This document shows positions 60,700 through 64,000 of a DNA stretch of 64,000 bases, piece after piece; within the stretch, counting starts at the first letter, position 1, and each line of letters opens with the position of its first letter. This stretch comes from Paraburkholderia ginsengisoli NBRC 100965. GTDB taxonomy: Bacteria > Pseudomonadota > Gammaproteobacteria > Burkholderiales > Burkholderiaceae. A program made the position numbers and the translations under genes. The notes beneath the pieces were generated by a model that had not been told where the DNA came from, made no database searches, and saw nothing but the letters and a program-made list of their open reading frames with translations. The stretch spans positions 124,001 through 188,000 of the forward strand of contig NZ_BBJF01000017.1 of the NCBI RefSeq assembly GCF_000739735.1. Direction: 5' to 3'.

Positions 60700-61362
60700 C
60701 TACCAGCGTGCGTTGAACACGGCGCGCAATTCTTCGAGCGCGGCTTCGTCGAGCGGCGCGGGTCGCGGATTGGTCATCAGCCACAGGCGCGCGGTCTCTT
60801 CGAGTTCTTCGAGCGCATACGAGGCCTGCGCAACCGAACGCTCCCACACCACCGGGCCGAGTCGTTCGAGCAACACGGCGCGAACCGAATCGGCGAGCGC
60901 CGCGATCTGCGCGGCCACTTGCGGATCGCCGGGACGGCGGTAGCGAATCAGCGGGACGTGGCCCACTTTCATCACGTAGTACGGCGTGAGCGGCGGCAGA
61001 ACGTCCGCCTCGCTCCACACGCCCGCGAGCGTCAGCGCGACGAGATGCGTCGAATGCGTATGGACGACGCCGCGCGCTTCGTGGTTGCGCGCATAGATGC
61101 CGCGATGCAGCGCCAGTGTCTTCGACGGCTTGCCGCCCGACACCGCGTTACCGTCGAAATCGACCTTCGCGATATCGGCGGGATCGAGCCGGCCGAGGCA
61201 CGCATCGGTCGGCGTGATCAGCCAGCCGTCGTCGAGCCGCGCGCTGATATTGCCGGCGGTGCCCACCGTATAGCCCCGTTGATAGAGGCTCGCGCCGCTC
61301 ACGCAGATTTCCTCGCGCACGCGGGCTTCGTTGCTCGTGTGGAGGGCGGGCGTGCCGGTCAT
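60700..61362 (-). CDS. otnC: 3-Oxo-tetronate 4-phosphate decarboxylase, 220 aa
   Basis: Class II aldolase/adducin-fold metalloenzyme. In this pathway it decarboxylates 3-oxo-tetronate 4-phosphate to dihydroxyacetone phosphate. GYTVGTAGNISARLDDGWLI is the class II signature, GVVHTHSTHLVALT supplies zinc ligands, and ERLGPVVWERSVAQASYALE follows. The start overlaps the kinase stop by four bases (ATGA), so translation is coupled. The 156-codon upstream extension is an artefact of the overlapping kinase gene. Fuculose-phosphate aldolase is the wider family; the operon settles the role. Confidence 0.91.
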   Translation of the reverse strand: MTGTPALHTSNEARVREEICVSGASLYQRGYTVGTAGNISARLDDGWLITPTDACLGRLDPADIAKVDFDGNAVSGGKPSKTLALHRGIYARNHEARGVVHTHSTHLVALTLAGVWSEADVLPPLTPYYVMKVGHVPLIRYRRPGDPQVAAQIAALADSVRAVLLERLGPVVWERSVAQASYALEELEETARLWLMTNPRPAPLDEAALEELRAVFNARW

Positions 61363-62681
61363 TGCGCGGCTCCGTCGAGACTGTCGAGTTGGCGCAGCGC
61401 CTTCTCGAAGAAATCGGTCGTGCCGAAGTTGCCGGATTTGAGCGCAAGCGCGAGCGGCTCGGCGCCGGTCGTCGCTGTGGCCGGCACGCCGGGATCGATC
61501 TGCGCGCCGATGCGCAACGTGTGCACGTCGAGTGCCTGCACGACCGCGCCCGAGGTCTCGCCGCCCGCCACGACGAACTTGCGCACGCCGCGCTCGTGCA
61601 GGCCGCGCGCGATCGCCGCCAGCGTCGCTTCGACCAGATGCCCCGCTTCGTTGACGCCGAGTTCGCGCTGCACCGCCTTGACTTCGTCGGGCGTCGCGGT
61701 TGCGTAGATCAGCATCGGCTCGGCGCGCTCCAGATGCGTCTGCGCAAATGCGAGTGCCTGTTCGACGACGGCTTCGCCGCGCGCCACCGCCAGCGGATCG
61801 ATACGGAACGCCGGCCGGCTCGCGCGCCATTCAGCGACCTGCGCGTTGGTCGCTTTCGACGCGCTGCCCGCCAGCACCGCCGACAAGCCTTCGACACGCG
61901 GCAGCTGCGCGGCGTCGGCCTGCTCCGCGAGCAGGCCCGCGCGCCGGAAGTTGGCCGGCAAGCCGAGCGCGACGCCCGAGCCGCCGGTGATCAGAGTGAG
62001 GTCCGCACACGCTTCGCCGAGCACGTGCAGATCGGCGTCGGACACCGCATCGGCAATCGCCATGCGCACGCCGTCGTTGCGTAGCGCGTCGAACGAAGCG
62101 CGCACGCTCGCCACGCCTTTGGCCACCGCGTCGTAACGCACGAGGCCCACTTTCGATTGCGTCTGTCGTTGCAGCACGCGCACGAGGTTCGCGTCGCGCA
62201 TCGGCGTGAGCGGATGGTTTTCCATGCCCGACTCGTTGAGCAGCACGTCGCCGACGAACAGATGGCCGCGAAAGATTGTGCGGCCGTTCTCCGGAAACGC
62301 CGGGCAGGCAATCGTAAAGGCGCCGGCGTTAGCACCGTCGGCGCTCAGCGCGTCGAGCAACGCATCGGTTACCTGGCCGATGTTGCCCGCGTCGGTCGAA
62401 TCGAACGTCGAGCAATACTTGAAGAAGAACTGGCGGCAGCCCTGCGCGCGCAGCCATTGCAGCGCGGCGAGCGATTGCGCGACCGCATCGGCGGCGGGAA
62501 TGGTGCGCGACTTCAGCGCGACCACCAGCGCGTCGGCCTCGATCGTGTCGTTCGACTCCGGCACGCCGATCGTCTGCACCGTGCGCATGCCGCCGCGCAC
62601 CAGCATGTTGGCGAGATCGGTCGCGCCGGTGAAGTCGTCGGCGATGCAGCCGAGCAGCGCGCGTTGAGTGGTAGCCGTCAT
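61359..62681 (-). CDS. otnK: 3-Oxo-tetronate kinase (DUF1537 family), 440 aa
   Basis: Kinase of the four-carbon acid sugar family (former DUF1537) that phosphorylates 3-oxo-tetronate at C4 with ATP. LLGCIADDFTGATDLANMLV is the diagnostic N-terminal motif. FKYCSTFDSTDAGNIGQVTD and CPAFPENGRTIFRGHLFV are substrate-binding segments. The C-terminal nucleotide domain has KFVVAGGETSGAVVQAL. Length is typical. AGGAG before the ATG, 15 bp after ltnD, with a four-base overlap into otnC. Confidence 0.93.
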   Translation of the reverse strand: MTATTQRALLGCIADDFTGATDLANMLVRGGMRTVQTIGVPESNDTIEADALVVALKSRTIPAADAVAQSLAALQWLRAQGCRQFFFKYCSTFDSTDAGNIGQVTDALLDALSADGANAGAFTIACPAFPENGRTIFRGHLFVGDVLLNESGMENHPLTPMRDANLVRVLQRQTQSKVGLVRYDAVAKGVASVRASFDALRNDGVRMAIADAVSDADLHVLGEACADLTLITGGSGVALGLPANFRRAGLLAEQADAAQLPRVEGLSAVLAGSASKATNAQVAEWRASRPAFRIDPLAVARGEAVVEQALAFAQTHLERAEPMLIYATATPDEVKAVQRELGVNEAGHLVEATLAAIARGLHERGVRKFVVAGGETSGAVVQALDVHTLRIGAQIDPGVPATATTGAEPLALALKSGNFGTTDFFEKALRQLDSLDGAAQ

Positions 62682-62696
62682 GATTCGCTCTCCTGC

Positions 62697-63587
62697 TTAC
62701 TTCGCCGCCGGCACGTCGATGCCGGGGAAAATCTTGATCACCGCGGAATCGTCCTCGCCGCCGTGGCCGGCCGTGGACGCCATCATGAACATCTGGTGCG
62801 CCGCCGCCGACAACGGCAGCGGGAATTTCGAGCGGCGCGCGGTATCGAGCACAAGCCCGAGATCCTTGACGAAAATATCGACCGCCGACAACGGCGTGTA
62901 ATCGCCGTTGAGAATGTGCGGCACGCGGTTCTCGAACATCCACGAATTGCCCGCGCTGTGCGTGATCACCTCATACAGCGCGTCGGGATCGACGCCTTCG
63001 CGCAAACCGAGCGCCATCGCCTCGGCGGCCACCGCGATATGCACGCCGGCCAGCAACTGGTTGATGATCTTCACTTTCGATCCGGCGCCATGCGCCGAAC
63101 CGAGGCGATACACCTTGCCGGCCATCGCCGCGAGCACGTCCTCGCACGCGGCATAGGCGGCAGCGGGCCCGGAGGTCATCATCGTCATCTCGCCGGACGC
63201 GGCGCGCGCCGCGCCGCCCGACACCGGCGCGTCGAGCATCTGCAAACCGGCTGCTTCGATCCGCTTGCCGAGGTCGATCGCGAAGTCCGGCGCGACCGTC
63301 GCGCTCGCGATCACCACGCCGCCCTTCTTCATGGCTGTCACCGCACCCTGTTCGCCGAACAGCACGGCTTCAGTTTGGGCGGCATTCACGACCAGCGTGA
63401 CGACCAATTCACACTGCGCGCCAAGCTCGGCGGGCGTCGCGCAACCCACGCCGCCTTCGGCGACGAACGCCTGCAACACCTCGCTGCGCAGATCGCATGC
63501 GTGGACCCGAAAACCCGCGCGCAACAGCGAGCGCGCGACACCCAGGCCCATTGCACCAAGACCGATGACACCGACATTTCTGGACAT
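62697..63587 (-). CDS. ltnD: L-threonate dehydrogenase, 296 aa
   Basis: Beta-hydroxyacid dehydrogenase that oxidises L-threonate to 2-oxo-tetronate with NAD. NAD site VGVIGLGAMGLGVARSLL (5-22). Substrate motif MLDAPVSGGAARAASGEMTM, and the catalytic Lys in GAGSKVKIINQLL. GAGG precedes the ATG. The neighbours otnK/otnC/otnI/denD identify LtnD among many similar 3-hydroxyisobutyrate-type dehydrogenases. First structural gene of the operon, 84 bp after the regulator. Confidence 0.9.
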   Translation of the reverse strand: MSRNVGVIGLGAMGLGVARSLLRAGFRVHACDLRSEVLQAFVAEGGVGCATPAELGAQCELVVTLVVNAAQTEAVLFGEQGAVTAMKKGGVVIASATVAPDFAIDLGKRIEAAGLQMLDAPVSGGAARAASGEMTMMTSGPAAAYAACEDVLAAMAGKVYRLGSAHGAGSKVKIINQLLAGVHIAVAAEAMALGLREGVDPDALYEVITHSAGNSWMFENRVPHILNGDYTPLSAVDIFVKDLGLVLDTARRSKFPLPLSAAAHQMFMMASTAGHGGEDDSAVIKIFPGIDVPAAK

Positions 63588-63671
63588 GCTTGACCTCTAC
63601 CAATTCGTTATGCGTGCGTGCCCGGCGACGCGGCGCGCCCCGGACCCATTCCGGCCCGCAGGCCGGCGAAC

Positions 63672-64000
63672 TCAGCAAATACCCGCTTCGGCGAGCCGCC
63701 GGGCGGCGTTGTACATATGCGTGCGCGCCGCGTTGCGCGCCGCCATCGGATCGCCCGCGCGAATCGCGGCCGCGATGGCCGCGTGCTCTTCGCGCACCTG
63801 ACGCGAGAAGTCCTCGCGCAACGCTTCGTTGCGGCGCGTCACGACCGTGCCGGCTTCCAGGTATTGATTGAGAAACGTGAGCGTCTTGAGGAAATACGGG
63901 TTGCCGGTGGCCGCCGCGATCGCGCGATGGAACGCGACGTCTTCGGCGACACCCTCCTCGCCTTCGGCCACCGCCTGCTCGATGCGGGCGAGCGCCGCGT
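63672..64000 (-). CDS. GntR/FadR-type (FCD domain) regulator, C-terminal part, cut by window edge
   Basis: The visible 109 or so codons are the C-terminal half of an FCD ligand-binding domain: VAFHRAIAAATGNPYFLKTL (metal/ligand His-Arg/Asn region), then EEHAAIAAAIRAGDPMAARN and MYNAARRLAEAGIC. FCD domains bind small acids. The N-terminal winged helix lies beyond base 64000. It is upstream of ltnD on the same strand, so it is the natural regulator of the erythronate/threonate genes. Confidence 0.9.
   Translation of the reverse strand, partial: AALARIEQAVAEGEEGVAEDVAFHRAIAAATGNPYFLKTLTFLNQYLEAGTVVTRRNEALREDFSRQVREEHAAIAAAIRAGDPMAARNAARTHMYNAARRLAEAGIC

Noticed and set aside
61700..62136. Plus-strand frames inside otnK
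   Set aside because: They lie wholly inside a strongly supported kinase gene and have no protein-like features.

Overview
The window is a continuous stretch of high-GC, densely coding proteobacterial chromosome. Gene content points to a Burkholderia sensu lato species, most likely Paraburkholderia: Burkholderia-type porin, quinoprotein glucose dehydrogenase, many LysR regulators, a 3-oxoadipyl-CoA thiolase with a PcaR-like operator, a glycerol ABC operon and an acid-sugar (tetronate) operon. I saw no rRNA or tRNA gene, insertion sequence, prophage or CRISPR array. The genus is inferred from content, not from a database match.

Layout. 1-2784: N-terminal 928 codons of an RND efflux permease, running off the left edge. 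3155-9251: VOC protein and divergent LysR regulator sharing a textbook operator, a LysE-type exporter, a small membrane protein, a SulP anion transporter preceded by a 32-residue membrane ORF, and a RIO-type kinase. 9312-16186 (minus): beta-glucoside operon (GH1 beta-glucosidase, sugar-binding protein, two permeases, ATPase, LacI repressor) with a 16-bp perfect palindrome upstream. 16407-24205: DUF2252 protein, exported hypothetical, GlxA/FtrA-like regulator, an almost empty 649-bp stretch, PQQ glucose dehydrogenase and a porin. 24285-30291 (minus): six-gene glycerol ABC operon of the GlpSTPQV type. 30764-36840: solute-binding-like protein, rhodanese, small lipoprotein, then a three-gene lipoprotein operon (two LssY_C paralogues and an alpha/beta-hydrolase-like protein).

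36987-45743: MHYT-GGDEF-EAL protein, a membrane sensor that ends where a GGDEF domain would begin, a bactofilin / coiled-coil / M23 peptidase group, a DapA-family lyase, an aspartate carbamoyltransferase with an N-terminal helix-turn-helix, and an exported esterase. 45948-52148: quinone reductase and aldo/keto reductase, each divergent from a LysR regulator, a response regulator divergent from an RsbRD-type histidine kinase, and a GNAT acetyltransferase. 52145-55593: small exported proteins, including one with three 55-residue tandem repeats, and a candidate terminated small transcript. 55796-56998: pcaF. 57406-64000 (minus): a D-erythronate/L-threonate operon (denD, otnI, MFS transporter, otnC, otnK, ltnD, FCD-type GntR regulator cut by the right edge).

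Together the region is a carbon-scavenging neighbourhood. Beta-glucosides, glucose, glycerol, protocatechuate-type aromatics and C4 sugar acids feed glucose or gluconate, glycerol-3-phosphate, acetyl-CoA plus succinyl-CoA, and dihydroxyacetone phosphate. Envelope-biology and signalling genes of poorly known role are interspersed. The least explained parts are the three-lipoprotein operon, the repeat protein, the complementary defects in the two glycerol ATPases, the HTH-fused carbamoyltransferase and the remnant-like gap before gcd.
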